A stretch of 64,000 nucleotides of DNA, from positions 2,603,125 through 2,667,124 of the forward strand of contig NZ_CP022522.1 in the NCBI RefSeq assembly GCF_002850255.1, in the 5' to 3' direction. Under the pieces are notes generated by a model, which saw only the letters and a list, made by a program, of their open reading frames with translations, was not told the DNA's origin and ran no database searches. Shown here piece by piece: positions 33,612 through 45,717 of the stretch (position 1 is its first letter; each line of letters opens with the position of its first letter). A program made the translations under genes and the position numbers. The DNA comes from Pseudoalteromonas sp. NC201. Lineage in GTDB: Bacteria > Pseudomonadota > Gammaproteobacteria > Enterobacterales > Alteromonadaceae.

Positions 33612-36600
33612 TTAGTTAAATTCTAATTCTAATTCCTGCGCCGCCAACAGTGATAAACGAGTTAAAAGCTCATCACTTGGCGTCACACACCATTGTGTTC
33701 CTAATGTTAACTCTGCTAATGCATCAGGACGCTGATATTTAATTTTTACCGGACACGTTCCAAATTTGTATGGTTCTAGCACTTTTTTGAAATTATCAAA
33801 GAAGTTCGCGTCAATTTGAGCCATATTTAGCGTCATTTTTATTGCACTAATACGCTTTTCTCGCGCCTGAGCAATGGTAGAGATTTCTCTTGCGGTCATT
33901 GTAATGCCACCAGAGAAGTTATCAAAGCTGACCTGTCCAGATATTACCAAGATTTGGTTAATTTGCAGCATTTCTTGGTACATTTCAAACTGTTCAGGAA
34001 ATAAGCGTACATCAATTCGGGCACTTTTGTCATCTAAAGTGATAAGCCCCCACCGCGCTCCTTTTTTGTTTATCAAGGTACGAGCATTGATAACCAGCCC
34101 CGCCGCGGTTGCTACCGTATCACGATTACCGGGTTGTAAGTCAACTAACTTGCCAGAGGTATAATATTTTAATTCTTTACGATATTGGTTAATTGGGTGG
34201 CCTGTTAGATAAAGACCTAAGGTTTCTTTTTCCCCATTTAACCATTCTTTATCGCTGAGCGGCGTGGCTTTGATAAAGGCTTGCTCAACCTCCTCAGGCT
34301 CAACTGCTAGCAAACCAAATAAGTCGCTCTGTCCAAGTGATTCGGCTTTGTGATGCTGCTCTGCCGACTTCATGGCATCTTTTAAGCTTGCCAGTAAAGT
34401 CGCGCGCCCAGGCTGATCTCTGTCAGGACCAAGCTTATCAAGCGCTCCTGCGTAAATGAGCTTTTCAATCACGCGTTTATTTAGACGCTTTAAATCAACT
34501 CGCGCACAGAAGTCGAATAAATCTTTAAATTCTCCCCCTTGGGCTCGCGCTTCAAGGATCGCTTCAACGGGGCCTTCACCTACGCCTTTTATCGCACCTA
34601 AACCATAGACGATCTCACCTTGAAGATTTACAGCAAATTTGTAGACACCGGCATTCACATCAGGTGGTAGCAGCGTCAACTTCATGTTTTCGCATTCATC
34701 TACCAAGGTTACGATTTTGTCAGTGTTATCCATATCCGCTGACATTACTGCCGCCATAAACTCGGCAGGGAAATGGGTCTTCATCCATAGCGTTTGGTAC
34801 GACACTAACGCGTAGGCTGCGGAGTGTGATTTGTTAAAGCCGTAACCCGCGAACTTTTCTACCAAGTCGAAGATTTTCATGGCAAGTTCGCCTTCGACGC
34901 CATTATCTTTGGCACCATCTTCGAACGTTGCACGTTGCTTCGCCATTTCTTCAGGCTTTTTCTTACCCATCGCACGACGAAGCAAGTCAGCGCCACCTAG
35001 ACTATAACCGGCAAGCACCTGCGCTATCTGCATTACCTGTTCTTGATATAGGATGATCCCGTAGGTTGGCTCCAGTATGGGTTGTAGACTTTCATGCTGG
35101 TATTGTGCGTCTGGATACGATACTTCTTCACGACCATGCTTACGGTCGATAAAGTTATCTACCATGCCTGATTGCAAAGGACCCGGACGGAATAGCGCAA
35201 CCAGTGCGATCATGTCTTCGAAACAGTCTGGCTTCAAGCGACGGATCAAGTCTTTCATACCACGAGATTCCAGCTGGAATACCGCAGTTGTTTGTGCGTC
35301 TAATAACACTTTAAAACTTGCAGGGTCATCCAATGGGATCGCAGCGATATCAATCGGCTCGCGACTTTCTCTGCCAAGGCGTTCGTTCGCCATGTCGAGT
35401 GCCCATTGCAAAATGGTTAGCGTTCTTAGACCGAGGAAGTCAAACTTAACCAGACCTGCAGTTTCTACGTCGTTCTTATCAAACTGGGTAACTGGGAACT
35501 TACCTTCTTCATCGCAATACAGCGCTGCAAAGTCGGTAATGGTAGTAGGCGAGATAACAACACCACCGGCGTGTTTACCTGCGTTACGCGTACAGCCTTC
35601 AAGAATACGACATTTATCAATCAGTTCACGAACTTCTTCATCGCTATCGTAAGCTTCAGGCAAGCGAGGTTCAACATCAAACGCTTTGGCAAGTGTCATC
35701 CCAGGGTCGCCAGGTACAAGCTTAGAGATCCTATCTACGAAGCCGTAAGGGTGACCAAGCACACGACCAACGTCTCGAATTACCGCTTTTGCCGCCATCG
35801 TACCAAAGGTGATGATCTGAGATACGGCGTCTCGACCGTACAGTTTAGCAACGTGATCAATTACCTCGTCTCGTCTATCCATACAGAAGTCGACGTCAAA
35901 GTCTGGCATCGAAACCCGCTCGGGGTTAAGGAATCGTTCGAATAGAAGATCGAATTCAAGTGGGTCAAGATCTGTGATCTTAAGCGCATATGCCACCAAA
36001 GAGCCGGCACCGGAACCACGACCAGGACCTACAGGGATGCCGTTATCCTTACTCCACTGAATGAACTCCATTACGATTAAGAAGTAACCAGGGAATCCCA
36101 TTTGGTTGATAACATCGAGTTCAACCTGCAGACGGTCGTCATATTCACCACGCTTTTCTTTGCGATCATTTTCATCAGGAAATAAGAACTGCAACCGTTC
36201 TTCTAGGCCATCTCGCGACACTTTTACCAAGAAATCTTCAATCGCCAGATCGCCCGTTGGATAATCTGGTAGGAAGTAGGTGCCAAGCTGTACCGTCACG
36301 TTACAGCGTTTGGCGATTTCTACGGTGTTTTCTAAAGCTTCTGGAATGTCACTAAAGAGCGCTTGCATTTGCTCAGAAGTCTTTAAATATTGCTCTTTAG
36401 AAAAGCGTTTTGGTCGATTTTTGTCTTCTAATGTATAGCCGTCGTGAATAGCAACACGAATTTCGTGGGCATCAAAGTCTTTTTCGTGTAAAAACACCAC
36501 TTCATTCGTCGCAACGACGGGTATATTACGCGCAGCCGCGACCTCCACAGCACCATGGAGATATTCTTCTTCTTGTGCACGTGCTGTGCGTTGCAGCTCA

Positions 36601-37103
36601 ATATAAAAATGGTCGCTAAAATGTTGCTCGTAAAACGCCAGCGTTTCTTCAATTAGCTTAGGATTGCCTTTTAAGATGGCTTTACCTAAATCGCCATCTT
36701 TCGCGCCGGAGATAAGGATCAGCCCTTCTTTGTATTTGGCGAGCCATTCTTTATCAATAACAGGACGATGGAATACATGACCACGAAGATAGGCATCGGA
36801 GATCAACAAGGTGAGGTTTTTATACCCTTGATTGTTCTTGGCGAGAACGAGAATTCGGCTTGGTTCATCAGGAAACTGATCTGACTTTAGCCAAAAATCC
36901 GCACCAATTATTGGCTTGATCCCTGCCCCGTGTGCGCCACCATAAAAACGCACCAAACCACATAAGTTCATTTGATCGGTGATGGCAAGCGCAGGCATTG
37001 CAAGCTCTTCGGCCCTTGCCACAATTGGTTTGGTCTTCGCTAGACCATCCACCATTGAGAAGTCACTGTGTACACGCAAATGGACAAACTGCGGGGCTGG
37101 CAT
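33612..37103 (-). CDS. dnaE: DNA polymerase III alpha subunit
   Basis: This is the replicative polymerase catalytic subunit, 1163 residues. The order is: N-terminal PHP domain ([14 protein letters not shown] at 7-20), palm with catalytic aspartates in [17 protein letters not shown] (about 400), fingers with [14 protein letters not shown] before it, helix-hairpin-helix region, OB fold near 980-1060 and tau-binding C-terminus. It lies 2 bp after rnhB and 16 bp before accA. The arrangement lpxB-rnhB-dnaE-accA is standard in Gammaproteobacteria. Confidence 0.97.
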   Translation of the reverse strand: MPAPQFVHLRVHSDFSMVDGLAKTKPIVARAEELAMPALAITDQMNLCGLVRFYGGAHGAGIKPIIGADFWLKSDQFPDEPSRILVLAKNNQGYKNLTLLISDAYLRGHVFHRPVIDKEWLAKYKEGLILISGAKDGDLGKAILKGNPKLIEETLAFYEQHFSDHFYIELQRTARAQEEEYLHGAVEVAAARNIPVVATNEVVFLHEKDFDAHEIRVAIHDGYTLEDKNRPKRFSKEQYLKTSEQMQALFSDIPEALENTVEIAKRCNVTVQLGTYFLPDYPTGDLAIEDFLVKVSRDGLEERLQFLFPDENDRKEKRGEYDDRLQVELDVINQMGFPGYFLIVMEFIQWSKDNGIPVGPGRGSGAGSLVAYALKITDLDPLEFDLLFERFLNPERVSMPDFDVDFCMDRRDEVIDHVAKLYGRDAVSQIITFGTMAAKAVIRDVGRVLGHPYGFVDRISKLVPGDPGMTLAKAFDVEPRLPEAYDSDEEVRELIDKCRILEGCTRNAGKHAGGVVISPTTITDFAALYCDEEGKFPVTQFDKNDVETAGLVKFDFLGLRTLTILQWALDMANERLGRESREPIDIAAIPLDDPASFKVLLDAQTTAVFQLESRGMKDLIRRLKPDCFEDMIALVALFRPGPLQSGMVDNFIDRKHGREEVSYPDAQYQHESLQPILEPTYGIILYQEQVMQIAQVLAGYSLGGADLLRRAMGKKKPEEMAKQRATFEDGAKDNGVEGELAMKIFDLVEKFAGYGFNKSHSAAYALVSYQTLWMKTHFPAEFMAAVMSADMDNTDKIVTLVDECENMKLTLLPPDVNAGVYKFAVNLQGEIVYGLGAIKGVGEGPVEAILEARAQGGEFKDLFDFCARVDLKRLNKRVIEKLIYAGALDKLGPDRDQPGRATLLASLKDAMKSAEQHHKAESLGQSDLFGLLAVEPEEVEQAFIKATPLSDKEWLNGEKETLGLYLTGHPINQYRKELKYYTSGKLVDLQPGNRDTVATAAGLVINARTLINKKGARWGLITLDDKSARIDVRLFPEQFEMYQEMLQINQILVISGQVSFDNFSGGITMTAREISTIAQAREKRISAIKMTLNMAQIDANFFDNFKKVLEPYKFGTCPVKIKYQRPDALAELTLGTQWCVTPSDELLTRLSLLAAQELELEFN

Positions 37104-37105
37104 GC

Positions 37106-37699
37106 TTACTCCTTCTCGGCCAAAATTCGTTGCACAGGCTTAAAGCTTGTACGGTGATGCGGAGTAACACCATGTGCTTCGAGTGCGGCAAAATGGGCTT
37201 TGGTTGGATAACCTTTGTGGCCTGCAAAACCAAACTCTGGATATTCCGCATCGAGTGCTAACATCTCATTGTCTCGGGTGACTTTCGCCAATATGGATGC
37301 TGCACTTATCTCGGCAACTAGGCTATCCCCTTTTACAACTGCGGTTGCCGCGACACTTAGCTTAGGTAAACGATTTCCATCAACAAATACATGATTTGGT
37401 TGAATTTCCAATCCTTCAACTGCGCGTGTCATCGCCAACATCGTTGCGTGAAGAATATTCAGATCGTCAATTTCTGCAACCGATGCTCTCGCAATGCAGT
37501 AACATAATGCCTTTTCTTTTATTTCTTCTGCCAATGCAATGCGCTTTTTCTCTGACAGTTTTTTTGAGTCGGTTAACCCTACTATTGGTTTGGTTGGGTC
37601 TAAAATGACGGCAGCGGTCACAACGTCACCCACCAACGGGCCACGTCCTACCTCGTCAACGCCTGCAATATACTGCACATCAGGACGTTCAATTTGCAT
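37106..37699 (-). CDS. rnhB: Ribonuclease HII
   Basis: This enzyme removes ribonucleotides from DNA and RNA in RNA/DNA hybrids. The protein has 197 residues, with the metal-binding DEDD set beginning in [20 protein letters not shown] and [13 protein letters not shown]. It overlaps the end of lpxB by 11 bp and sits 2 bp before dnaE. Confidence 0.96.
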   Translation of the reverse strand: MQIERPDVQYIAGVDEVGRGPLVGDVVTAAVILDPTKPIVGLTDSKKLSEKKRIALAEEIKEKALCYCIARASVAEIDDLNILHATMLAMTRAVEGLEIQPNHVFVDGNRLPKLSVAATAVVKGDSLVAEISAASILAKVTRDNEMLALDAEYPEFGFAGHKGYPTKAHFAALEAHGVTPHHRTSFKPVQRILAEKE

Positions 37700-38843
37700 C
37701 TATTAACTCCATTACAGCCTGAGCCGCTTGTTTGCTGGCATTTAGGCGAATGTTCTCATGTATCTCGTAAAACTTTCTAACAAGCTTACTATTATTGCCC
37801 TTTAACATCGGGAAAAGTGCATCAGCGAGTGCGTCAGGATTACACTCTGCCTGTAAAAACTCAGGCACAAGTGGTGCGTCAGCCAATAAATTCGGCAAGG
37901 CAAAGTATTTGATGTTAAAGGTAAAAAAGGTATTAAAAATCCAATAACTCTTAGGATTTAGCTTATACCCTACCACCATTGGCTTTTTATATAGCATCGC
38001 CTCAAGTGTGGCTGTACCCGAGGCCAGTAAAACGCTATCCGCAGCTTGCATTGCCAGTGCTGACTGGCCGTCAAGCATAATCGGGTTCAATTCCGGCGCA
38101 ACTTCCTTCAAGGCTTCCAAAAACTGCGCTCTGCGCTTTTCGTTTACCAAAGGCACGACGATTTTTAAGTCGGGAATTTTATCGACTAGTTTTTTTGCAG
38201 TGGCAAGGTAAGTGCGACTCAATAAGCCAACTTCAGAGCCCCGGCTACCAGGAAGCAGTGCTAAAACCGTATCATCTTGACTTAAGCTCAGCTGTGCACG
38301 CGCACCTGCGGTATCCGGCTCAAGTGGAATTTCATCCGCTAGCGTGTGACCCACAAATGTACAAGGCACTTCATGTTTATCATAAAAGGCTTTTTCGAAC
38401 GGCAGCAAAGACAGCACTAGGTTAGTCGCTTCAGCAATCTTATGGATGCGTTTTTGACGCCACGCCCACACACTTGGGCTTACATACTGAATGGTTTTAA
38501 CCCCAGCCGCTTTCAACGGTTTTTCAACACGCAAATTAAAATCCGGCGCATCGATACCGATGAATACATCGGGTGGATTATCAATAAAGTAATTCACCAA
38601 TTGCTTTTTAATTTTTAGCAAGCGAGGTAAGCGACCAAGCACTTCGACTAGTCCCATAACAGCCAGTTCATCCATGTCAAACAGGCTTTTACAACCAGCT
38701 TGTTGCATTTTAGGACCACCGATCCCGACAAAATTGGCATTGGGGTAATGAAGTTTTAGCGCGTTTATGAGGCCTGCTCCGAGTATATCGCCCGATAACT
38801 CTCCTGCGACCACGCCAATGGTGATATTTTTTTCGTTAGCCAT
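37689..38843 (-). CDS. lpxB: Lipid-A-disaccharide synthase
   Basis: LpxB joins UDP-diacylglucosamine with lipid X to form the lipid A disaccharide on the inner face of the inner membrane. The protein has 384 residues, the usual length, with [13 protein letters not shown] near the start, [15 protein letters not shown] and [10 protein letters not shown], typical of the GT19 family. It is separated from lpxA by a terminator, so it may begin a transcript running through rnhB, dnaE and accA. Confidence 0.96.
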   Translation of the reverse strand: MANEKNITIGVVAGELSGDILGAGLINALKLHYPNANFVGIGGPKMQQAGCKSLFDMDELAVMGLVEVLGRLPRLLKIKKQLVNYFIDNPPDVFIGIDAPDFNLRVEKPLKAAGVKTIQYVSPSVWAWRQKRIHKIAEATNLVLSLLPFEKAFYDKHEVPCTFVGHTLADEIPLEPDTAGARAQLSLSQDDTVLALLPGSRGSEVGLLSRTYLATAKKLVDKIPDLKIVVPLVNEKRRAQFLEALKEVAPELNPIMLDGQSALAMQAADSVLLASGTATLEAMLYKKPMVVGYKLNPKSYWIFNTFFTFNIKYFALPNLLADAPLVPEFLQAECNPDALADALFPMLKGNNSKLVRKFYEIHENIRLNASKQAAQAVMELIDAN

Positions 38844-38860
38844 TGTTATTTTTCAGTATA

Positions 38861-38888
38861 AAAAAACGCCATACAAAATGTATGGCGT
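38861..38888 (-). terminator. Terminator between lpxA and lpxB
   Basis: A 10-bp stem ACGCCATACA/TGTATGGCGT with a three-base loop, followed on the minus strand by seven T residues. It lies directly after the lpxA stop. Confidence 0.85.
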
Positions 38889-38915
38889 AAGTATAACCTG
38901 TATTGCGGTTCAAGT

Positions 38916-39689
38916 TTAGCGGATCAAACCACGATTAGAAGTCGCAATAAAATCAATCATTTGTTGAACTGCTGCGAACTCAGAAGCCTCTTCTTTTAGC
39001 GCTTCTAACGCATCTTCTAAACGCAGCCCCTTACGGAACAACGTTTTGTATGCGCGTCTTGTTGCCATGATTTCATCAGACTCAAAGCCGCGACGCTTTA
39101 AGCCTTCAGTATTAATTGCAACGGGTCTCGCTGGCGTGCCAGTCGTTGTAACAAATGGCGGCACGTCTTGGTTCACACCCGAGTACATACCAATAAAGGC
39201 ATGTGAACCCACTTTACAAAATTGATGTACACCAGAATTACCCGCAAGGATAACCCAGTCACCAATATGTACGTGTCCGGCTACACTCGCATTGTTAGCG
39301 AAAATCACATTGCTGCCAATGACTGCGTCGTGTGCTACATGGGTGTAAGCCATAAATAAGTTGTTGCTACCAATTCGCGTGATCCCTTCGTCTTGAATTG
39401 TGCCACGATGGATAGTCGCACACTCACGAATAACGTTGTTATCACCAATAATTAGCTTAGTTGGTTCATCCTTGTACTTTTTATCTTGGCAGGCTTCTCC
39501 TACTGACGCGAATTGGAAAATGTGATTGCCTGAACCAATCTCAGATGGGCCTTTGATCACTACATGTGATTCAATCTTACAGTTATCACCAATGACTACG
39601 TCATTGCCAATATAACTATAAGGGCCTACAGAAACATTCTCGCCTAGACGCGCGCCTGATTCGATAATTGCGGTAGGATGAATAGCCAT
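38916..39689 (-). CDS. lpxA: UDP-N-acetylglucosamine acyltransferase
   Basis: LpxA makes the first acyl transfer of lipid A synthesis, from hydroxyacyl-ACP to the 3-OH of UDP-GlcNAc. The 257 residues form a left-handed beta-helix of hexapeptide repeats ([20 protein letters not shown] onward), with the His-containing catalytic region YTHVAHDAVIG and the C-terminal helical domain. It overlaps fabZ by one base, consistent with translational coupling. Confidence 0.96.
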   Translation of the reverse strand: MAIHPTAIIESGARLGENVSVGPYSYIGNDVVIGDNCKIESHVVIKGPSEIGSGNHIFQFASVGEACQDKKYKDEPTKLIIGDNNVIRECATIHRGTIQDEGITRIGSNNLFMAYTHVAHDAVIGSNVIFANNASVAGHVHIGDWVILAGNSGVHQFCKVGSHAFIGMYSGVNQDVPPFVTTTGTPARPVAINTEGLKRRGFESDEIMATRRAYKTLFRKGLRLEDALEALKEEASEFAAVQQMIDFIATSNRGLIR

Positions 39690-40141
39690 TAAAACTCTCT
39701 TCTAGCACACATAATTTCAGCTGAACACACAGTTTTGCCTTCTACTTTAGCTTCAGCACTGAATTTCCAGATATTACGGCGTTCTTTTTCGAACTTAACG
39801 TGCAAATGCATCGTGTCACCCGGTAGAACAGGTTGTTTGAAACGTGCATTGTCAATCGCTGCAAATAAGTATAGTTCATTCTCGCTGCGATTCTCGACCG
39901 TTTTAAAACCAAGTAAACCAGTTGCCTGTGCCATCGCTTCTAGGATCAACACTCCTGGGAAAATAGGTTGCTCTGGGAAGTGACCCGTGAAAATAGGCTC
40001 ATTAATCGTCACGTTTTTAATCGCGTGAAGATATTCGCCAGGCTTAAAGTCTACCACTTTGTCAACAAGCAACATTGGGTAGCGGTGCGGAAGAAGTTTT
40101 AAAATCTCTTGGATATCAAAGCTGTTTAATTCGTTAGCCAA
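39689..40141 (-). CDS. fabZ: 3-hydroxyacyl-ACP dehydratase FabZ
   Basis: FabZ dehydrates beta-hydroxyacyl-ACP in fatty acid elongation and competes with LpxA/LpxD for hydroxyacyl-ACP. The 150-residue hot-dog fold shows [14 protein letters not shown] and [20 protein letters not shown], which carries the catalytic His and Glu. It lies 10 bp after lpxD and overlaps lpxA by one base. Confidence 0.96.
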   Translation of the reverse strand: MANELNSFDIQEILKLLPHRYPMLLVDKVVDFKPGEYLHAIKNVTINEPIFTGHFPEQPIFPGVLILEAMAQATGLLGFKTVENRSENELYLFAAIDNARFKQPVLPGDTMHLHVKFEKERRNIWKFSAEAKVEGKTVCSAEIMCARREF

Positions 40142-40151
40142 AATAGCTTCC

Positions 40152-41195
40152 TTATTCTACATCAGTATCTTTAAGCTGTGCTGTCAGCAGCTCAAGTGCC
40201 TTCAGGCGCGACTTAAAGTCAGATAAATTGCGTAAGTGTGCAATAGACTTACGCCACTCTTTATTCGTTTGGTGAGGTAAACCAGAAGAATAGATCCCTG
40301 GCTCAGTAATTCCTTTAGTAACCATGCTCATACCAGTAATGACAACCCCATCACAAATTTCGTTGTGACCATTGATTGCTGTCATGCCGCCAATTTGGCA
40401 GTACTTGCCGATCTTAACACTGCCCGCTAATACCGTGCAGCCTGCGATGGCTGTACCGTAACCAACTTCGACGTTATGGGCAATTTGGATCTGGTTATCT
40501 AAAATGACGTTGCTATGAATAATGGTGTCTTCTAGCGCACCTCTATCAATAGAGGTACTCGCGCCAACTTCGACACGGTCGCCAATAATTACGGTGCCAA
40601 CTTGAGGGATTTTAACCCACTCGCCTTTCTCGTTGGCGTAGCCAAAACCATCACTTCCTATTACGGCACCAGACTGGAATAGACATTGCTCGCCTATCTG
40701 TACTTCATGATAGATAGTCACGTTTGCCCAGAGTTTAGTCTTTGCGCCTATTTTGGCATGTTTTCCAATGAAACAGCCAGGCCCTATCTCAACATCATCA
40801 CCAATCACAGCGCCATCTTCAATTACAGCATTCGCACCCACACTGACATTTTCGCCAAGCGTCGCGGTATCAGAGATAACTGCTGTACGATGAACTCCTG
40901 ATGCTGCGCTAGGTGTTGAGTCTAGCTTCTGTGCAAGTTTTGCATAGGCTACATAGGGATCTGCGATAATGAGTTTATTACCCGCAAAATAATCCGCGTC
41001 TTTTTCACTCAAGATCACGGCCCCCGCAGTCGTGCTTTCAAGCTGACCACGGTATTTGCTGTTGGCTAAAAACGCGATTTGGTCGTCTTTTGCCTGTGCG
41101 AGAGTGGCGATATTTCGAATTGATTTATCGCCATCACCTTGCAGCTGAGCACCTAGAAACTCAGCAAGTTGAGATAAGGTGTGAAGTTTTGTCAT
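40152..41195 (-). CDS. lpxD: UDP-3-O-acylglucosamine N-acyltransferase
   Basis: LpxD adds the second hydroxyacyl chain to UDP-3-O-acyl-glucosamine. The protein has 347 residues with an N-terminal uridine-binding domain (1-100), a left-handed beta-helix (about 105-300; [39 protein letters not shown] with the catalytic His) and a C-terminal helix. It overlaps the skp stop by one base. Confidence 0.96.
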   Translation of the reverse strand: MTKLHTLSQLAEFLGAQLQGDGDKSIRNIATLAQAKDDQIAFLANSKYRGQLESTTAGAVILSEKDADYFAGNKLIIADPYVAYAKLAQKLDSTPSAASGVHRTAVISDTATLGENVSVGANAVIEDGAVIGDDVEIGPGCFIGKHAKIGAKTKLWANVTIYHEVQIGEQCLFQSGAVIGSDGFGYANEKGEWVKIPQVGTVIIGDRVEVGASTSIDRGALEDTIIHSNVILDNQIQIAHNVEVGYGTAIAGCTVLAGSVKIGKYCQIGGMTAINGHNEICDGVVITGMSMVTKGITEPGIYSSGLPHQTNKEWRKSIAHLRNLSDFKSRLKALELLTAQLKDTDVE

Positions 41196-41713
41196 TACTT
41201 ATTGCTAACCGCTTTTACCACTTCTTCAGAAAGGTCGGCTACTTTATCAGGATTGAAGTAAATTGTCGTATCTTTTACTTTAACTTCATCAAACTTACCT
41301 TTTTTAGCAACAGACTCAATCGCATCTACGATTAGCTTTTGTACTTTAGCAAGCTCTTGGTTTTGACGAACTTTAATTTCTTGCTCTAGTGGACGACCTT
41401 TTTCAGCAAGTGTCTTTTGCATTCCTTGGATTTTTTCACGAAGCGCTTCTTTTTGCTCTTCACTCATAGTCGTCGCTTCGCGCTTAAATTTTTCAGCTTC
41501 GAAACGAATGTCACCTTGAATTTTTTCAAGCTCTTGACGACGCTCAGCAAACTCAGCTTGTAGCGTTTGTTCAATTTTCGCCATTTGTGGAATTTGCTTA
41601 TACACTTCCTGCATGTCTACGATGCCGACTTTGTGTGCAAGCGCGCTGCCTGAAGCACCCATCATTAGTGCTGCTGTCATGGCTAGTGTTGATGATTTAA
41701 TAAATTTTTTCAC
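41195..41713 (-). CDS. skp: Periplasmic chaperone Skp/OmpH
   Basis: This trimeric periplasmic chaperone holds unfolded outer-membrane proteins on the way to BamA. The protein has 172 residues: a signal peptide (1-26, ending GSALA), then a short beta-body segment and a long coiled coil (about 45-125, rich in Lys, Glu, Gln and Arg), returning to VKVKDTTIYFNPDKVADLSE. It lies 11 bp after bamA, its functional partner. Confidence 0.95.
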   Translation of the reverse strand: MKKFIKSSTLAMTAALMMGASGSALAHKVGIVDMQEVYKQIPQMAKIEQTLQAEFAERRQELEKIQGDIRFEAEKFKREATTMSEEQKEALREKIQGMQKTLAEKGRPLEQEIKVRQNQELAKVQKLIVDAIESVAKKGKFDEVKVKDTTIYFNPDKVADLSEEVVKAVSNK

Positions 41714-41724
41714 AATAAAACTCC

Positions 41725-44196
41725 TTAGAATGTATTACTGATATTGAAGCTGATCGTCTTCGTATCGTCTTCTTCTTCTTTTTTGAGTGGGTAAGCGAAA
41801 CTGATCAGCATTGGACCCATTGGCGAGATCCACTGAATCGATAAACCCGTTGATACTCTGAATCTTGATGGATCAGAGAAATCAGAAAGTAGATTGTATT
41901 GATCTTCCGTCAAGTTGTTATAGCGATCTACATCAAACTCGGTATCCCAAACGTTTGCCGCATCAACGAAGAAGCTGGTTCTTACAGAACTGGTATTATC
42001 TTCGTCTAGGAATGGCGTTGGTACAATAAGCTCTAAACCTGCTAGTGCTTTTGCGTTACCACCGATACGGCCACCTAGGTTTAGCGTATCAAATTGCTGA
42101 TCGCCGCCAATACAGCTACCTGATGTACCATCTGGTTTAGGTGTACCCGGAATACACTTAGGCGCACGCTGTACCGCTCGAGGTAGGATCGTGTTTCGGT
42201 CAAAGCCTCGCAGCTCTTGCTCTGAAATACGGAAGAACTCTTGGAATGGCAATACTTGCTCAAAGCCATTGGTCTCGCCATAACCGTTACCATAACCTAA
42301 GCCCGCTCTCGCTGAGAATACCCAACGATGGTCGTTACTGATTGGCCAGTAAAAACGTGAATCGTAATTAATCTTGAAGAAATTAAGATCTGAGTTTGGT
42401 GTAGTAATACTTAAGTTCAAGCTTTGACGAGAACCTGCGGTTGGGAACATACCACGGTTAACCGTTACACGTGACCAACCTGCGCTTAACTCATATTTGG
42501 TAAAGTCATAATCTGCGTTTGGATCGCTTTCGTTTAAGAAGCTCTCACGAAGTACGCGTGTTTGCTCAAAGTCTGAAATTTGCGAAAGGCTTTCTTCAAT
42601 CCAACGAATACCAAAGTTAACACGGTTAATCGCATTGATTGGGAAACCAAAGTTAGTGCCGATACCGTAGCTCGTCGATTTATAATCTACAATCCCAAAC
42701 TCACTTGCATCGAACTTACTATAGAAGATACTGCTGCCTTGCGACACACCATCAGGTGTAAAGTACGGATCGGTATAAGATACACTATAACGCTCTGAAC
42801 CACGCGAAGTGTTAATATTGAAAGCAACTTGGTTACCAGAACCAAGGAAGTTAGACTCACTGACACCGATGTTAAACTGAAGGCCCGCATATGAACCATA
42901 AGCAACACCCGCTTGGAAACTGCCTGCAGGCTGTTCTTTTACTTTAAAGTCAACATCAACCTGATCTTCAACCCCTGGAATTGGCTTGACTTCAAACTCT
43001 ACCGATTCCATATATGGCAAACGTTGAATTTGAAGCTTAGAACGCTCTAAGTTTTGGTTAGACAACCATGCACCTTCAAGCTGCGTCATTTCGCGACGTA
43101 ACACTTCATCCGCTGTATTCTGGTTACCATTCACTACGATTCGACGCACATACACACGCTTACCAGGGTCTACCGATAGCGTTAGTTGTACTTCTTTATT
43201 TTCGTCATCAATTTCAGGGACTGTTCGCACTTCAGCGTTGGCATATCCAAAACGCGCCAAATAACTCTTAATGAAGTCTTCCGTCGCCGTTACAACTGAG
43301 CCATTGTAAAGCTCACCAGCGCGAAGTGGCACAATACCTTTAATTAAGTCTTCACGGCCTAGTAAGTCACCAATGAAATCAAATCCTTTAACGGTATACT
43401 TTTCACCTTCGGTGATGTTTGCCGTAACATAAACTGATTCACGTTCTGGGCTTACTGAAACTTGCGTTGAATCGATGTTAAAACGTAAATAACCACGGTC
43501 TAGGTAAAAACTGCGGATCTTTTCTAAATCGCCTTCAATGGTTTGTTTTTGATAACGGTCATTAGATAGGAAGCGCCACCACGGCAAGTCCTGCTGAGAT
43601 TCAATTAGGTTAAGAAGTTCTTCGTCCGAGAACAGTTCATTACCAACAAGGTTAATTTGACGTACAGAAGCAGCATCACCCTCTTCAAACTTCAGCATCA
43701 ACTTCACACGGTTACGTGGCAATTCTACAATGCTCACCTCAACCTTAGCATTGTATTTACCAATACTGTGGAAGAATTCCGTTAAGCCTTTTTCGATACT
43801 ATCGAGTACCGTTCTGTCTAACGGCTCACCTTGGCGAATATTTTGCTGTTCTAAACTCTCATTTAGCTGCTCGTCTTTGATGTCTTTGTTGCCATCAAAT
43901 TCGATTGAGCTGATAGTTGGACGTTCTTTAACCTTAAAAATAATCTGATTACCATCACGGAATACCGCAATGTTGTCAAAGTGGCCAGACTTATACAACG
44001 CCTTGATTGTGCGTGAAATAGTAAACTGATCGACATTGTCACCAACGTTGATCGGAATATGTGTCAATGCAGCACCTAGTGCAACTCGCTGCAGCCCTTC
44101 TACTTTTAAATCTTCTACGATAAAGGAGTTTTGCCCTAAGGCAGCAAAACTAGCGCCCAGTAAACTGGTTACTGCAATGTGTTTTTTTATAGGCAT
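41725..44196 (-). CDS. bamA: Outer membrane protein assembly factor BamA
   Basis: BamA is the central Omp85 component that inserts beta-barrel proteins into the outer membrane. The 823 residues include a signal peptide (about 1-21), five POTRA domains (about 24-420) and a 16-strand barrel (about 425-823) ending in Phe. The loop-6 motif appears as ELRGFDRN. A Cys pair occurs in an extracellular loop (CIPGTPKPDGTSGSC). It follows rseP and precedes skp, the standard order. Confidence 0.97.
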   Translation of the reverse strand: MPIKKHIAVTSLLGASFAALGQNSFIVEDLKVEGLQRVALGAALTHIPINVGDNVDQFTISRTIKALYKSGHFDNIAVFRDGNQIIFKVKERPTISSIEFDGNKDIKDEQLNESLEQQNIRQGEPLDRTVLDSIEKGLTEFFHSIGKYNAKVEVSIVELPRNRVKLMLKFEEGDAASVRQINLVGNELFSDEELLNLIESQQDLPWWRFLSNDRYQKQTIEGDLEKIRSFYLDRGYLRFNIDSTQVSVSPERESVYVTANITEGEKYTVKGFDFIGDLLGREDLIKGIVPLRAGELYNGSVVTATEDFIKSYLARFGYANAEVRTVPEIDDENKEVQLTLSVDPGKRVYVRRIVVNGNQNTADEVLRREMTQLEGAWLSNQNLERSKLQIQRLPYMESVEFEVKPIPGVEDQVDVDFKVKEQPAGSFQAGVAYGSYAGLQFNIGVSESNFLGSGNQVAFNINTSRGSERYSVSYTDPYFTPDGVSQGSSIFYSKFDASEFGIVDYKSTSYGIGTNFGFPINAINRVNFGIRWIEESLSQISDFEQTRVLRESFLNESDPNADYDFTKYELSAGWSRVTVNRGMFPTAGSRQSLNLSITTPNSDLNFFKINYDSRFYWPISNDHRWVFSARAGLGYGNGYGETNGFEQVLPFQEFFRISEQELRGFDRNTILPRAVQRAPKCIPGTPKPDGTSGSCIGGDQQFDTLNLGGRIGGNAKALAGLELIVPTPFLDEDNTSSVRTSFFVDAANVWDTEFDVDRYNNLTEDQYNLLSDFSDPSRFRVSTGLSIQWISPMGPMLISFAYPLKKEEEDDTKTISFNISNTF

Positions 44197-44362
44197 TTTA
44201 TTATCTTTATCCTTTACAACAATTTTGGCGCGATACGCTAAGGCCCACTACATCACAACATTCAAACGTTACAGCTTTTGTATTATGTTATCCGTTGTAT
44301 GCTTGAACAAAAATGCAAACATTTAAACTGCATATAATGTGCGCTTTTTAGCACCGCACGGC

Positions 44363-45715
44363 TTAAAGCCGAGAAACATCATTAAATAGTGCAAAAAACG
44401 TTAAGGCAAGAAGAAGCGCTGCTCCAATCTTAAACCCAAACTCTTGTGTCTTTTCAGAGACTGGTTTTCTGCGAATTAGTTCAATTAAGTAATACATTAA
44501 ATGCCCACCATCTAGGACAGGGAGCGGTAATAAGTTAAAAACTCCTAAATTCACGCTGATAAGCGCTAAGAAGCCTAAAAATGCAACTAACCCGTAACTA
44601 ACGCTATTTCCGGCACTAACCGCGATCCCCACAGGCCCGCTTAAGTTTTTTACCGAGACTTGGCCCGTGATTAAGTTGCCGATCATGTCGAAACTTAAGG
44701 CAATCAAGTCGTAAGTTTTACGAATGCCAAGCACCATACTATCTAGGATGCCATATTGTCTAGTTTCAATATAACCATTTGGCCATTTTTCCATCACAGG
44801 CACAACGCCCAAGTAGCCTTGTACGACACCTTCTGATGACGTTTTTGCCCGAGGGGTTACCGTTAGGGTTTGTGGCTTACCATCGCGCAGAATATCAATG
44901 CTTATGGCTTGATTTGCCGATTTTTGAACTCGGCTCACCAGCTGTTGCCACGACGCCAATTTGTCACCATTTATCGCAACTAGCGTGTCTTCTACTTGTA
45001 AGCCACCTTTGTCGGCAGCCGCACCTTCTTCAATATAACCGAGCTGCAGCGTCAGCGGCGGCCTATATGGCGTAATGCCGACTGAGGTCAGCGGCGCTTC
45101 GTCCTGCTTTTCCAGCTTCCATTCACTCAAACGTAGCGTGCGAATTGCTAAGCTACCCTTTTCATCTTGTACTTTGGCAACCAGTGATGGTTCACCTAAA
45201 TGCGCCATCAATTCAAACGTAACGTCTTGCCATGAGTGCACTAACTCATCATTCAGTGCAATGATGTGGTCGCCTGATTGAAACCCTGCATCCGCCGCGA
45301 TACTGGTTGGTGTCACAGCTCCAACGACGGGTTTTACTGATTGAACCCCTACCATATACATTGCCGCTAACGTGACAATGGCAAACAAAAAGTTCGCAAT
45401 GGGGCCTGCAGCTACCACAGCGATACGAGAAAGTACTGGCTTATTATTGAAGGCAAGGTGGCGCTCCTGCTCTGGCACATCGTCGACACGTTCATCGAGC
45501 ATTTTGACATAACCACCAAGTGGAATTGCGGCGATAACGTATTCGGTTTGGTGTTTGTCATACCACTTAACTAAAGGCTTACCAAAACCGATAGAAAAAC
45601 GTAAGACCTTAACGCCGGCTTTTCTGGCAACCCAAAAATGGCCATATTCATGAACGGTAACTAAAATCCCTAAAGCAAGAATAAATGAGCCTAAGTGCCA
45701 GAAAAATTCAAACAT
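44363..45715 (-). CDS. rseP: Site-2 protease RseP
   Basis: This intramembrane zinc metalloprotease makes the second cut of the anti-sigma-E factor RseA and clears signal peptides. The 450-residue protein has TVHEYGHFWVARKAGV (HExxH) in the first helix, two PDZ domains (about 120-300) and the third-ligand motif NLLPLPVLDGGHL near 390-402. It lies 2 bp after dxr and 166 bp before bamA, where a separate promoter could lie. Confidence 0.96.
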   Translation of the reverse strand: MFEFFWHLGSFILALGILVTVHEYGHFWVARKAGVKVLRFSIGFGKPLVKWYDKHQTEYVIAAIPLGGYVKMLDERVDDVPEQERHLAFNNKPVLSRIAVVAAGPIANFLFAIVTLAAMYMVGVQSVKPVVGAVTPTSIAADAGFQSGDHIIALNDELVHSWQDVTFELMAHLGEPSLVAKVQDEKGSLAIRTLRLSEWKLEKQDEAPLTSVGITPYRPPLTLQLGYIEEGAAADKGGLQVEDTLVAINGDKLASWQQLVSRVQKSANQAISIDILRDGKPQTLTVTPRAKTSSEGVVQGYLGVVPVMEKWPNGYIETRQYGILDSMVLGIRKTYDLIALSFDMIGNLITGQVSVKNLSGPVGIAVSAGNSVSYGLVAFLGFLALISVNLGVFNLLPLPVLDGGHLMYYLIELIRRKPVSEKTQEFGFKIGAALLLALTFFALFNDVSRL

Positions 45716-45717
45716 GG